Source: Aneurinibacillus tyrosinisolvens
GTDB lineage: Bacteria; Bacillota; Bacilli; Aneurinibacillales; Aneurinibacillaceae
Reading direction: 5' to 3'
Assembly (NCBI RefSeq): GCF_001015055.1
Contig: NZ_BBWZ01000028.1
Coordinates: 1 to 64,000, forward strand
Length of the DNA stretch: 64,000 bases
The notes beneath the pieces were generated by a model that was given only the letters and a program-made list of their open reading frames with translations, was not told the DNA's origin and searched no databases. This document shows positions 1 through 7,897 of this stretch, piece after piece. The stretch's first letter is position 1; the number at the start of each line of letters is the position of its first letter. The translations under genes were made by a program, and so were the position numbers.

Positions 1-31
1 TAGATGGGTTTTATAATTTTTTTGCAAACGG

Positions 32-81
32 TGTGATGGTTATCACATCTTATTTTTCTCTTTTGTCACTATAATAACGTT
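32..81 (+). promoter_or_regulatory. FNR/CRP-type site with -10 box
   Basis: A perfect palindrome TGTGAT-4-ATCACA lies at 32-47 and fits the FNR/CRP consensus of Bacillales. A consensus -10 TATAAT sits at 70-75, so transcription would start near 81 and the palindrome centre falls close to -41.5, the class II activator position. The only thing downstream on this strand is a broken flavohaemoglobin gene, so this is probably its surviving promoter. Seen: both motifs and spacing. Inferred: activation by an FNR-like regulator under low oxygen. Confidence 0.65.
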
Positions 82-100
82 GTAAAGAAAAGCCAGGGCT

Positions 101-274
101 TTGCTAGAAATGACAAAGGTGGAGATTGCGGGAGAGGAATATACACATAACCGCCAATACAGCCTATCCGATGCACCTGGTAAACCATACTACCGTATCA
201 GTGTCAAACGCGAGGCTGGAGATGAGGTGAAAGCAGCAGGCGCCGTGTCAAATTATCTGCATACTCGGGTATAT
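101..274 (+). pseudogene. hmp: flavohaemoglobin (Hmp) remnant
   Basis: The reading frame holds a block that matches the FAD-binding domain of bacterial flavohaemoglobin, including GEEYTHNRQYSLSDAPGK followed by YYRISVKRE and VSNYLH. Intact Hmp is about 400 residues with an N-terminal globin domain and a C-terminal NAD domain; both are missing here, and the frame runs on into unrelated sequence that includes a terminator. It is a non-functional scrap left by deletion. Hmp detoxifies nitric oxide, which would suit the FNR-like site just upstream. Confidence 0.7.
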
Positions 275-315
275 TGCTGGATAACATCGAGAATAAATTT
301 AAATATAAAGCTTAA

Positions 316-336
316 AAGGCACCCTTTGGGTGCCTT
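316..336 (-). terminator. terminator of formate transporter gene
   Basis: A 9-bp perfect stem AAGGCACCC/GGGTGCCTT with a three-base loop is followed on the minus strand by a short T run. It lies about 45 bases beyond the stop codon of the minus-strand transporter. Confidence 0.7.
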
Positions 337-382
337 GAAAATTTCCCGGCTTTCAGCCTGGATCTACCATTTTGCCTGCTCT

Positions 383-1192
383 TTAAGCAGATTGTTTCCA
401 CTCCATACCTTCTTTTTTGATGTTGAAATTTTTTCCATATGCTGCATAATAACACAACGAAACAAAAACTGTACCACCGATGATATTCCCTAGATATACC
501 GCAATAAAATTAGGCAAATATTCCGACCAGGTTGCATGGCCGGCAAAGATGGCAGCGGGGATAACGAACATATTCGCAACAACGTGCTGGAATCCAATCG
601 CAACAAAGGCCATGACCGGGAACCAGATTCCAAGTGCTTTACCGGCAAAATCCTGACTTCCTAGAGCCAGCCAAACGGCCAGGCAGACCAGCCAGTTACA
701 CCCGATAGCAGAGATAAACGCCTGTAGAAAGCTATCGTGTAACTTTGCCTGCGCTATCGATACAGTTTTAGCCAGGAAGTGCCCATCTTCCGTTAACCCA
801 ACAACATGACCGAATAAGTAAGCAACAAAAACCGCGCCAACAAAGTTACCAATCGTTACGAAAAGCCAGTTTTTCAAAACTTGTGAAAACGTAATTTTTT
901 TAGAAAACCAGGCCATCGAAACCGTCATCATATTACCCGTTACGAGTTCGCCGCCAGCTAGAACGACCAGAACAAGACCCACGGGAAACACGGAAGCTCC
1001 CAGGAAGCCAGCAAACGAACCCCACTCTTTAGGCACATTTCCGCTAACTCGAATATCTAACAAAAATCCGAAGGCAATAAAGGCTCCTGCCAGGAATCCA
1101 AGAATAAGAACCGGCAACAGAGGCAACTTTGCTTTCCTTTCACCTGATTCCGCGGCAGCTACAGCAATTTGTTGTGGTGAATAAAAGGACAT
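383..1192 (-). CDS. formate/nitrite transporter (FNT family)
   Basis: A 269-residue integral membrane protein of the FNT family, which forms pentameric channels that move formate or nitrite across the cytoplasmic membrane. Family signs are six hydrophobic segments, the GGELVTGNMM block and GFQHVVANMF in the fourth to fifth segments. I chose the internal ATG at 1192 because GGAGGG precedes it at good spacing; the open frame extends 15 codons further without support. It stands beside a DUF2294 gene, a formate dehydrogenase and a DUF1641 gene, the same set as B. subtilis yrhGFED, so formate is the likely substrate. Nitrite cannot be excluded from sequence alone. Confidence 0.88.
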   Translation of the reverse strand: MSFYSPQQIAVAAAESGERKAKLPLLPVLILGFLAGAFIAFGFLLDIRVSGNVPKEWGSFAGFLGASVFPVGLVLVVLAGGELVTGNMMTVSMAWFSKKITFSQVLKNWLFVTIGNFVGAVFVAYLFGHVVGLTEDGHFLAKTVSIAQAKLHDSFLQAFISAIGCNWLVCLAVWLALGSQDFAGKALGIWFPVMAFVAIGFQHVVANMFVIPAAIFAGHATWSEYLPNFIAVYLGNIIGGTVFVSLCYYAAYGKNFNIKKEGMEWKQSA

Positions 1193-1336
1193 AAATAACC
1201 CTCCAAATAAAATAAAAAAATAAAAAAACCACCACAAATGAGCACCATCTTTGTAGATAGGCCTACTTTATGCTGGTTAATTTTCCTACATGGTCCCTAT
1301 AGGATAATCAATCAAACAAATTTACATTTTTAAATA

Positions 1337-1365
1337 AAATAAACGCAGAGTTTATACGTTTATTT
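1337..1365 (-). terminator. AT-rich hairpin between DUF2294 and FNT genes
   Basis: AAATAAACG and CGTTTATTT form a 9-bp stem with an 11-base loop, followed on the minus strand by TATTTAAAA. It could end the DUF2294 transcript, or partially attenuate the transporter transcript because a promoter candidate lies just upstream at 1394-1423. Confidence 0.45.
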
Positions 1366-1393
1366 CATTCGACACGTTCAATCAACAAAATAC

Positions 1394-1423
1394 ATCCTAA
1401 CACTGGCTTTGAAAATTTGTCAA
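1394..1423 (-). promoter_or_regulatory. promoter candidate for formate transporter
   Basis: On the minus strand TTGACA (1418-1423) and TAGGAT (1394-1399) are separated by 18 bases. This would give the transporter its own start with a leader of about 195 bases that contains the hairpin at 1337-1365. Confidence 0.45.
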
Positions 1424-1455
1424 GATTGTGAACGAATAAAAATTTTCTTTTCTCC

Positions 1456-1800
1456 TTATACGATAGGTTTCTCAAAAATGAAAACAGAAACAGCCATGTC
1501 TTCTTCCACTTTAATATCGGAAAACAGATGAACCAATTTAGAACCGACAAGTTCCTCTAACCCGTCAGGCACGTGTTCTTTATATAATTCCTGGATCATG
1601 TGGGTTCTTGCATTATGGACCATTTGTCTGCCTTCCGATGTTTTGCCGATGAATTTCTCTACAGGGGTAAAATTTCCATGCATTGTAGTTATTGCCATAT
1701 TTTCGACAAAATGAGTATAGATTCTCTCGGGTCCTTTTCCAAAGAAATCCTTTCTGACTTTTCGGATAATCTCGTTGAATGCAGCTTCTTTTTTTATCAT
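1456..1800 (-). CDS. DUF2294 family protein (YrhF-like)
   Basis: A 114-residue soluble protein that I recognise as DUF2294 from its VRKDFFGKGPERI start, the NMAITTMHGNFTPVEK block and the RQMVHNARTHMIQELY helix. The molecular function is unknown. In B. subtilis the homologue YrhF sits in the same place between a formate dehydrogenase and a formate transporter gene. The start at 1800 is preceded by GGAGGG at eight bases; an upstream in-frame ATG has no such site. It is divergent from the formate dehydrogenase gene and lies on the same strand as the transporter. Confidence 0.8.
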   Translation of the reverse strand: MIKKEAAFNEIIRKVRKDFFGKGPERIYTHFVENMAITTMHGNFTPVEKFIGKTSEGRQMVHNARTHMIQELYKEHVPDGLEELVGSKLVHLFSDIKVEEDMAVSVFIFEKPIV

Positions 1801-1872
1801 CGTGTATTCCCTCCAAAATATAATATACAGCATACAGTTAAAATTAAAAAACGAAAATAAAACACTTCTGTC

Positions 1873-1900
1873 TTGTCTTTTTGGGAGAGAGGAGTATAAT
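1873..1900 (+). promoter_or_regulatory. sigma-A-type promoter for formate dehydrogenase
   Basis: TTGTCT (1873-1878) and a consensus TATAAT (1895-1900) are spaced by 16 bases. Transcription would begin near 1907 and give a leader of about 180 bases that contains a strong intrinsic terminator. Confidence 0.6.
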
Positions 1901-2013
1901 CATTTTGGACAATAAATCGACACAAATGGATTTCTTAATAATTTTTTGTTAAGATTCTATTTATTATTTTATGGCGGAATGACAAATTAGTAGGCGGATG
2001 CTAATTGATTACT

Positions 2014-2061
2014 CCACCACAACAAACACCTTTAGGGTGTTTGTTGTGGTGGATTTTTTTA
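2014..2061 (+). terminator. strong terminator inside the fdh leader
   Basis: A perfect 17-bp stem (2014-2030 with 2036-2052, loop TTTAG) is followed by an A and seven Ts. It sits between the predicted promoter at 1873-1900 and the ribosome site just before 2090. No gene on this strand ends here, so it looks like a leader attenuator. I could not find a clear antiterminator pairing. Confidence 0.75.
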
Positions 2062-2089
2062 TTCCGAAGTAAAAAAGGAGAAACCCACT

Positions 2090-5026
2090 ATGGACCAAAA
2101 GACGATAAAAATTTCTTTGAATCAGAAAGAGTATGAAGTAAGGCCAGGCGCAACTCTTTTAGAATCGATCAATCAGGCAGGTCTTGAACTTCCTCAAGTT
2201 TGTTATGTTCCGGAAGTGGATCCGATTCAAACCTGTGATACGTGTATCGTTGAAGTGGATGGTAAGCTCATGCGGGCTTGTTCCACCATTGCAATGAATG
2301 GAATGAATGTGACCTTATCATCCGATCGTGCAAAAGGGGCACAGACGGAAGCGATGGATCGGTTGTTGGAAAATCATATGCTGTATTGTACGGTTTGCGA
2401 TAACAACAATGGAAATTGTACCTTGCACAACACCGTTGAAAAGATGGGGATCGAACATCAAAAATATCCGTACGAGCCAAAGGTAGATCCAACCGAAGTG
2501 GATATGTCTCACCCCTTTTACCGTTATGATCCAAATCAATGTATTGCGTGCGGCCAATGTGTAGAAGTGTGCCAAAACCTGCAGGTTAATGAAACATTAT
2601 CCATTGATTGGGAGGCAGAGCGTCCCCGCGTTCTTTGGGATCAAGGATCTGCGATTAACGATTCTTCCTGTGTAAGCTGCGGACAATGTGTTACCGTATG
2701 CCCTTGTAACGCCTTAATGGAAAAGTCCATGCTTGGGGAAGCCGGATTTATGACCAAGATTGAAAAAAATCTTCTTGATCCTATGATCGATTTAGTTAAA
2801 GAAGTAGAACCGGGTTACAGCGGCATCTTTGCTGTATCTGAGATAGAAGCTGCCATGCGTGAAACAAGAACAAAGAAAACAAAGACCGTCTGCACGTTTT
2901 GTGGTGTAGGATGTTCTTTTGAAGTATGGACAAAAGGCCGCAAAATCCTTAAGATTCAACCAACTTCCAACGCTCCGGTAAACGCTATTTCAACCTGCGT
3001 AAAAGGGAAATTCGGTTGGGATTTTGTAAACAGTGAAGAACGCATCACAACCCCTCTTATCCGCAAAGGTGATGAATTCGTTGAATCCACCTGGGATGAA
3101 GCGTTAGACCTTGTTGCAAGCAAATTGGGTTCCATTAAAGGACAGTACGGCAGTGATGCCCTTGGCTTTATCTCTTCCTCTAAAATGACGAATGAAGAAA
3201 ATTACTTGATGCAAAAGATGGCTCGCCAGGTATTTGAGACGAACAACGTGGATAACTGCTCCAGATACTGTCAATCACCTGCTTCCTGGGGATTGCAGCA
3301 AACAGGGGGGATCGGCGGTGACTCGGGAACGATCAAGGATATCGCATCGGCTGGTCTTGTTATCCTGGTGGGTTGTGCCCCGGCTGAAGGTCACCCGGTA
3401 CTCGCCACTCGCATCAAACGTGCACATAAATTGCACGGACAAAAGTTAATTTCAGTCGATCTTCGTAAACATGAAATGGCGGAGCGTGCTGACTTATTCA
3501 TTCGTCCAAAACAAGGAACCGATTATGTGTGGTTAGCTGCGGTAGCCAAATATATGATTGAGCAAGGCTGGCATGACCAAGCCTTTATTGAAAAACATGT
3601 GAATTTCTACGATGAGTACGCGCAAGGTCTTGAACGATTTACACTCGAATTTGCAGAAAAAGAAACAGGCATTAAGAAAGAAACATTGATTCAAATCGCT
3701 GAAATGATTCGCGATGCAGATGGAACAGCGATCTGTTGGGGAATGGGTGTTACCCAGAACATAGCAGGTTCTCATACCTCGGCAGCGATCGCCAACTTGC
3801 TTCTTGTTACCGGAAATATGGGCCGGCCTGGTGCAGGCGCGTACCCGCTCCGTGGCCATAACAACGTCCAAGGGGCTGCCGATATGGGAACGATGCCGAA
3901 TATCTTCCCAGGATACCAATCCGTTGCCAACGATGAAATTCGAGTGAAATTTGAAGAAGCATACGGTGTGCAGATTTCAGGTACACCAGGTCTTGATAAC
4001 ATTCAAATGCTGGAGGCCATTGACCGTGGAGACTTGAAGGCCATGTATATTGCCGGGGAGGATATGGCCTGGGTAGATGCCAACTCCAACCACACCCAGG
4101 AGATGCTTGCCAAACTTGATTTTCTGGTTGTACAGGAAATTTTCTTAACCACAACCGCTCAATTTGCGGATGTTATTTTACCAGGTGCGCCATCCCTGGA
4201 AAAGGATGGAACCTTTACGAATACAGAGCGCCGTGTTCAGCGTTTATATCAATCTCTGGAACCACTTGGAGACAGCAAGCCTGACTGGTGGATTTTCTCG
4301 CAGGTGGCTAAACGTTTTGCCTATGACTGGAATTACTCTCATCCAGGTGAGATTTTTGCCGAGATGGCGAGTTTAACTCCGTTCTTCAGCCAGTGTAACT
4401 ATGATGTATTAGAAGGATGGAACAGCTTTAGCTGGGGATCGCCAGATGGGAAAGATACACCCCTTCTTTATACAGACGGATTTAACTTCCCGGATAAAAA
4501 GGCACGATTCGCTTTGTTTGATTATGTACCACCGGTGGAATACCCGGCTGAGTTCGATTTGACGTTAAACAATGGGCGCCTGCTTGAGCAATTCCATGAA
4601 GGAAACTTAACCGGTAAATCTGAGGGAATTAATAAGAAATTGCCACAGGTTTTCGTAGAGGTTTCTCCGGAATTGGCGAAAGAGCGCGGGGTTGAGAATG
4701 GTTCACTCGTTCGTCTTGTATCCCCATATGGTTCAATTAAACTGGCTGCTCTGATTACGGACCGGGTTCGTGGAATGGAAGTGTATGTGCCCATGCACTC
4801 TGCAAGCCACGAAAATGCCGTGAACCTTCTTACCGGTAATGGATTTGACGTCGTAACGAATACGCCTGCCTACAAGCAAACCAAAGTTCGGATGGAAGTT
4901 ATAAGCGTTAAGGGTGCAATTCCACTGCCAAAAACAAATCCACGATATAAAAAACGACACCCTCAAAACGGAGTAGAAGCGAACCGTAAGTGGAACCGTC
5001 CGGGATATGTCTCTTTGGTTGATTAA
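2090..5026 (+). CDS. fdhF: formate dehydrogenase, catalytic subunit (YrhE/ForC-like)
   Basis: A 978-residue cytoplasmic molybdenum enzyme that oxidises formate. Domains in order: 2Fe-2S ferredoxin-like (Cys38, 49, 52, 64), a His96/Cys100/Cys103/Cys110 4Fe-4S site, two 4Fe-4S motifs (CIACGQCVEVC near 151 and CVSCGQCVTVCP near 194), then the molybdopterin domain with its own 4Fe-4S site (Cys268, 271, 275, 303) and a C-terminal dinucleotide-binding domain. The residue equivalent to E. coli selenocysteine is Cys394 in NCSRYCQSPA. The next residue is Gln395 where FdhF-type enzymes have a catalytic His; B. subtilis YjgC/YrhE share this to my memory. The next gene encodes a DUF1641 protein, the partner subunit in the Bacillus menaquinone-linked ForCE type. 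Confidence 0.92.
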   Translation: MDQKTIKISLNQKEYEVRPGATLLESINQAGLELPQVCYVPEVDPIQTCDTCIVEVDGKLMRACSTIAMNGMNVTLSSDRAKGAQTEAMDRLLENHMLYCTVCDNNNGNCTLHNTVEKMGIEHQKYPYEPKVDPTEVDMSHPFYRYDPNQCIACGQCVEVCQNLQVNETLSIDWEAERPRVLWDQGSAINDSSCVSCGQCVTVCPCNALMEKSMLGEAGFMTKIEKNLLDPMIDLVKEVEPGYSGIFAVSEIEAAMRETRTKKTKTVCTFCGVGCSFEVWTKGRKILKIQPTSNAPVNAISTCVKGKFGWDFVNSEERITTPLIRKGDEFVESTWDEALDLVASKLGSIKGQYGSDALGFISSSKMTNEENYLMQKMARQVFETNNVDNCSRYCQSPASWGLQQTGGIGGDSGTIKDIASAGLVILVGCAPAEGHPVLATRIKRAHKLHGQKLISVDLRKHEMAERADLFIRPKQGTDYVWLAAVAKYMIEQGWHDQAFIEKHVNFYDEYAQGLERFTLEFAEKETGIKKETLIQIAEMIRDADGTAICWGMGVTQNIAGSHTSAAIANLLLVTGNMGRPGAGAYPLRGHNNVQGAADMGTMPNIFPGYQSVANDEIRVKFEEAYGVQISGTPGLDNIQMLEAIDRGDLKAMYIAGEDMAWVDANSNHTQEMLAKLDFLVVQEIFLTTTAQFADVILPGAPSLEKDGTFTNTERRVQRLYQSLEPLGDSKPDWWIFSQVAKRFAYDWNYSHPGEIFAEMASLTPFFSQCNYDVLEGWNSFSWGSPDGKDTPLLYTDGFNFPDKKARFALFDYVPPVEYPAEFDLTLNNGRLLEQFHEGNLTGKSEGINKKLPQVFVEVSPELAKERGVENGSLVRLVSPYGSIKLAALITDRVRGMEVYVPMHSASHENAVNLLTGNGFDVVTNTPAYKQTKVRMEVISVKGAIPLPKTNPRYKKRHPQNGVEANRKWNRPGYVSLVD

Positions 5027-5044
5027 TAAATAGGGGGTGTCATC

Positions 5045-5519
5045 ATGGGGAAACCTATAAGCGTGATTAAAAAAACGTGAATGGAATGAAGAAGAAAAAA
5101 AGCAGCAATCACTAAACCAGCTAACAGATGGGTTGACAGAGAACGCGGAAGCGATTCAGAAAACAATGGCGATCGTCCGTGAACTTCATGACAGCGGAAT
5201 TCTTGATGCAGCTGAGTCGATATTGAAAGCAAAGGAAAGTGTTGCAGAAGTTGTTCTAGGGCAGGTAAGTCGTAAAGAAGCCACGTCCCTGATTAATAAT
5301 CTGATGGCTGCCGCCGGAGTTCTTACTGCAATCGACCCGGAACAAACAAAAAAACTGTTAGCGGGTGTAACGATTGGCCTGGAAGAAGCCAAAGAAAAGC
5401 AAGACCAAAAAGTCGGCGTATTCGATCTGGTTAAGGCGTTAAAAGATCCGGATATGAACCGGGCCATTGGTTTCGGGCTTCGTTTCCTAAAAGGAGTAGG
5501 GAAAGGGTTAAAGGAATAA
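5045..5519 (+). pseudogene. DUF1641 protein (YrhD/ForE-like), frameshifted
   Basis: The natural start is the ATG at 5045, preceded by GGGGGTG. That frame reads MGKPISVIKKT and then stops. Reading one A fewer in the A7 run at 5069-5075 joins it to a continuous DUF1641 frame that runs to 5519 and includes VRELHDSGILDAAESIL. The alternative is a TTG start at 5133, which has no ribosome site and would drop about 28 residues. DUF1641 proteins are the small partner of this class of formate dehydrogenase. The break may be mutation, slippage-based switching or sequencing error. Confidence 0.75.
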
Positions 5520-5532
5520 TCTTTGCTGACAG

Positions 5533-5562
5533 GAAGGCGGATGTTCCATCTGCCTTCTCTTT
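5533..5562 (+). terminator. terminator of formate dehydrogenase operon
   Basis: GAAGGCGGATG pairs with CATCTGCCTTC over 11 bp (one G-T pair) with a three-base loop, followed by TCTTTATT. Confidence 0.75.
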
Positions 5563-5574
5563 ATTGGGGGACTT

Positions 5575-5955
5575 GTGGTGAGAGAATCTGTGACTAAAGC
5601 GTTTCAGTGGGTTCTGAATTTATCATTAATTGTTCTTGGGCTTGTTCTTGTTATTTTTATGGCTCGCGAAATTTGGACAATTGTTTACTATGCTTTCGAA
5701 CCCGTGTTAGATGTTCGGAACATCTTGCAAGATATTCTGATGTTCTTCCTGTTTTTTGCTTTCCTTTCAACCATTGTTACGTATTTTAAAGAAAATTATC
5801 ATTTCCCAATTCGTTATCTGCTATATATTGGAATTACGGCTACACTCCGCTTTATTATTGCCAATCGCGATAATCCAATCGAAAATTTAATTTTATCGGT
5901 TGTTATATTGGTGCTTATGATTAGCTACTCCTTAAAAATTCGTTCCCCTAAATGA
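5575..5955 (+). CDS. psiE: PsiE family membrane protein
   Basis: A 126-residue protein with four hydrophobic helices, recognisable as the PsiE (phosphate-starvation-inducible) family from the VLNLSLIVLGLVLVIFMARE first helix, the central VRNILQDILMFFLFFAF segment, the YFKENYHFPIRYLLYIGITA loop-helix and the short charged FIIANRDNP turn. The role of the family is not established. A GGGGG ribosome site lies just before two adjacent GTG codons (5575 and 5578), so the start is uncertain by one codon. It lies after the formate dehydrogenase terminator and is probably transcribed separately. Confidence 0.8.
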   Translation: MVRESVTKAFQWVLNLSLIVLGLVLVIFMAREIWTIVYYAFEPVLDVRNILQDILMFFLFFAFLSTIVTYFKENYHFPIRYLLYIGITATLRFIIANRDNPIENLILSVVILVLMISYSLKIRSPK

Positions 5956-6009
5956 ACGTAAAAACGATTTTTCACCTGGCTAATTAAGCTACAAATGGGA
6001 GGGATTATG

Positions 6010-6786
6010 ATGTCTACAACGGAAGCAGGAATGCCTGCTCTTTTAAAACCCGATTCCGGTGTAACCTTTCTTGCTGTTACAAGCGGAAAAGGCGGAGTCG
6101 GAAAGACAACGGTAACGATAAACCTTGCTGTTTCCCTCGCTAAACGCGGCAAAAAAGTGGGGATTTTAGATGCAGATATTTATGGGTTCAGCGTGCCTGT
6201 TATGATGGGGATTACGGAAAAACCAGCGATGAAGGGCCAAACCGCAATCCCTGTAATGAGTCATGGTGTTGCGGTCATGTCGATGGGATTCTTCTCGCCT
6301 GACAATGGACCGGTAATGTGGCGGGGCCCCATGTTAAATAAATGGATACGAAACTTTTTGGCAAATACAGATTGGGGAGAGCTGGATTATCTTCTGCTGG
6401 ATCTACCTCCGGGAACAGGGGATGTGGCTATCGATGTGGCGGCCATGATTCCGCAGGCAAAAGAAATCGTAGTAACAACTCCTCATCAGGCTGCATCATA
6501 TGTAGCGACACGGGCTGGGGTCATGGCCAAACATACGAAGCATGAGGTAGTCGGTGTTGTCGAGAACATGGCCTACCTTGAGGAAAAAGCGGGAACAAAA
6601 TTATATCTATTTGGCAAAGGTGGTGGGGACCAATTAGCAGAACGTTTGCAGACAGACGTGATTGCCCGCATCCCATTCCAGCCTGCGGACGAGGCTTCCC
6701 CAACTTCTATTGCAGATGAAGATAGTCCGGTAGGAGAAGCGTTTGAATTATTAGCAGAAACAATGGATTTTACATTTAAACGATGA
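6010..6786 (+). CDS. Mrp/ApbC-type P-loop ATPase lacking cysteines
   Basis: A 258-residue ATPase of the Mrp/NBP35 branch. It has the deviant Walker A SGKGGVGKTT at about residues 25-34, LDADIYG just after it, and DYLLLDLPPGTGDVA in the middle. Family members scaffold iron-sulphur clusters through a conserved CxxC near the C-terminus. Here the corresponding stretch reads MAYLEEKAGTKLYLFGKGGG, and the whole protein has no cysteine at all. The N-terminal DUF59 domain of many Mrp proteins is also absent. The start at 6010 fits GGGAGGG at six bases better than 5995 or 6007. The stop overlaps the next ATG, so the two genes are coupled. Confidence 0.85.
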   Translation: MSTTEAGMPALLKPDSGVTFLAVTSGKGGVGKTTVTINLAVSLAKRGKKVGILDADIYGFSVPVMMGITEKPAMKGQTAIPVMSHGVAVMSMGFFSPDNGPVMWRGPMLNKWIRNFLANTDWGELDYLLLDLPPGTGDVAIDVAAMIPQAKEIVVTTPHQAASYVATRAGVMAKHTKHEVVGVVENMAYLEEKAGTKLYLFGKGGGDQLAERLQTDVIARIPFQPADEASPTSIADEDSPVGEAFELLAETMDFTFKR

Positions 6787-7268
6787 TACGTAAAGAGAAA
6801 CTTTTTGCTTTGTTGGATGTTCCGGATGAAGTGCGCGAAAAGTATAAGATGGTTGATTTCCCTACTGTAGAAGAGATAAATAAAGCAGCCGATTACCTGG
6901 GTGTATCTGAAGCTGATTTGTATTTTAACCCGAACGGGGATAGTGCAATCTTCCTTTACTATAAGGAGATTGTATTGATCGAGTTACCGGAACAATTAAC
7001 GATCGAAGATTTAGAGCTGACTAAAATGAAAGCCAAAATTAAGCAGACTCATGCAAGTTTGCAGCAATTCATTAATCGAGATGAATGGAAACGATTGTTT
7101 TTATTCATCGATCAACGGATAGCAGCTCCGGCTTTTGATGAATTATTTAGTGAGATTCCAGAAGCTCAAAAGAAAGAAGTATTTCTAGCAATCAAAAAAC
7201 GCTTAGGAACGTACCCTGTTTTAAGCAATGAGATAGCGCTGCAAATGATATCTAAAGGCTTGATTTAG
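6783..7268 (+). CDS. hypothetical protein coupled to Mrp-like ATPase
   Basis: A 161-residue acidic, mostly helical soluble protein with no signal peptide or membrane segment. I do not recognise the family. Its ATG overlaps the stop of the ATPase gene (ATGA), which implies translational coupling and a shared task. The N-terminal part (VPDEVREKYKMVDFPTVEEI) and the central beta-like stretch SAIFLYYKEIVLIELPEQL look well folded. Possible roles include a client or partner of the cysteine-free Mrp protein, but that is inference from position only. Confidence 0.7.
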   Translation: MIRKEKLFALLDVPDEVREKYKMVDFPTVEEINKAADYLGVSEADLYFNPNGDSAIFLYYKEIVLIELPEQLTIEDLELTKMKAKIKQTHASLQQFINRDEWKRLFLFIDQRIAAPAFDELFSEIPEAQKKEVFLAIKKRLGTYPVLSNEIALQMISKGLI

Positions 7269-7285
7269 TCGTGTTTGGCTCAAAG

Positions 7286-7318
7286 GAAGGTCCTGGCTTA
7301 GGCTTGGGGCCTTCTTTG
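7286..7318 (+). terminator. terminator after ATPase operon
   Basis: GAAGGTCC and GGGCCTTC form an 8-bp stem including one G-T pair, followed by TTTG. It closes the two-gene Mrp operon. Confidence 0.6.
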
Positions 7319-7368
7319 TTACGTATTGTATTCGGAGAGAATAGGCTTGTGCCTAGTTGAATTCTGTA

Positions 7369-7409
7369 TTGACACATACTTTTCTTTGATATATCATTAG
7401 CATGCAAAG
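7369..7409 (+). promoter_or_regulatory. marR promoter with overlapping operator
   Basis: TTGACA (7369-7374) and TATCAT (7392-7397) are spaced by 17 bases. The imperfect palindrome ATTAGCATGCAAA (7396-7408) overlaps the -10 and start point and shares its core with the perfect site at 7898-7913, so MarR probably represses itself here. Confidence 0.7.
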
Positions 7410-7448
7410 TAAAAGCGAGATAAAGAAAATGATAAAGGTGATGGTGAA

Positions 7449-7871
7449 ATGGATTTGTTTGAGAGTCATGGTTTTCTTGTAAATAGACTGGCCCATCTTA
7501 TGGCGAATGAATTGGAAAGAAGGTTTAAAGTGCATGGGATAACACCTTCTCAATGGTCCGTTCTAGCTGTGCTTTGGCAGCATGAAGGGATAGCGCAAGT
7601 GGAGCTGCAGCAAAGACTCCGGCTTGAGGGGGCTACTGTAACGGGAATTTTACAAAGAATGGAGAAATCCGGGCTGATCCAAAGGCAAGTTGATAAAGCC
7701 GATAAAAGAGTACAACTTGTCTATCTGACGGACCGCGGTAAAAACCTTAAAGGTATATTGATTCCAGAGGCAAGGGCTGTCAATGAAATGGCACTTCAGG
7801 GTTTTACCAAAGATGAGCGTACATTTTTCATGAGATTGTTAACACGGGCTCTACAGAACCTAAACTTCTAA
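7449..7871 (+). CDS. MarR family transcriptional regulator
   Basis: A 140-residue winged-helix dimeric DNA-binding protein. The recognition helix region is QVELQQRLRLEGATVTGILQ, and the wing is KADKRVQLVYLTDRG, both typical of MarR. Such proteins usually repress a neighbouring enzyme or efflux pump and let go when they bind a phenolic or lipophilic compound. It precedes an FAD monooxygenase and a DHA2 exporter on the same strand, and copies of ATTAGCATGC lie before it and before the monooxygenase. The ligand is unknown. Confidence 0.88.
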   Translation: MDLFESHGFLVNRLAHLMANELERRFKVHGITPSQWSVLAVLWQHEGIAQVELQQRLRLEGATVTGILQRMEKSGLIQRQVDKADKRVQLVYLTDRGKNLKGILIPEARAVNEMALQGFTKDERTFFMRLLTRALQNLNF

Positions 7872-7897
7872 ATCTCAATATTTTTTTAAGATTATTT

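Noticed and set aside
1905-1952. 15-codon leader peptide with GGAGAGAGGAG before the formate dehydrogenase
   Set aside because: The putative ribosome site overlaps the -10 region of the predicted promoter, so it would not be in the transcript.
2300-3300. Selenocysteine-encoding TGA in the formate dehydrogenase
   Set aside because: The active-site codon is TGT (Cys394) and the frame has no internal stop.
3533-4154. Long minus-strand frames inside the formate dehydrogenase gene
   Set aside because: They are shadows of a highly conserved plus-strand gene, with no ribosome sites or recognisable domains.
5133-5519. DUF1641 gene starting at TTG 5133
   Set aside because: No ribosome site, and a better start with a ribosome site lies at 5045 in a frame joined by one base; I treat the longer gene as the original.
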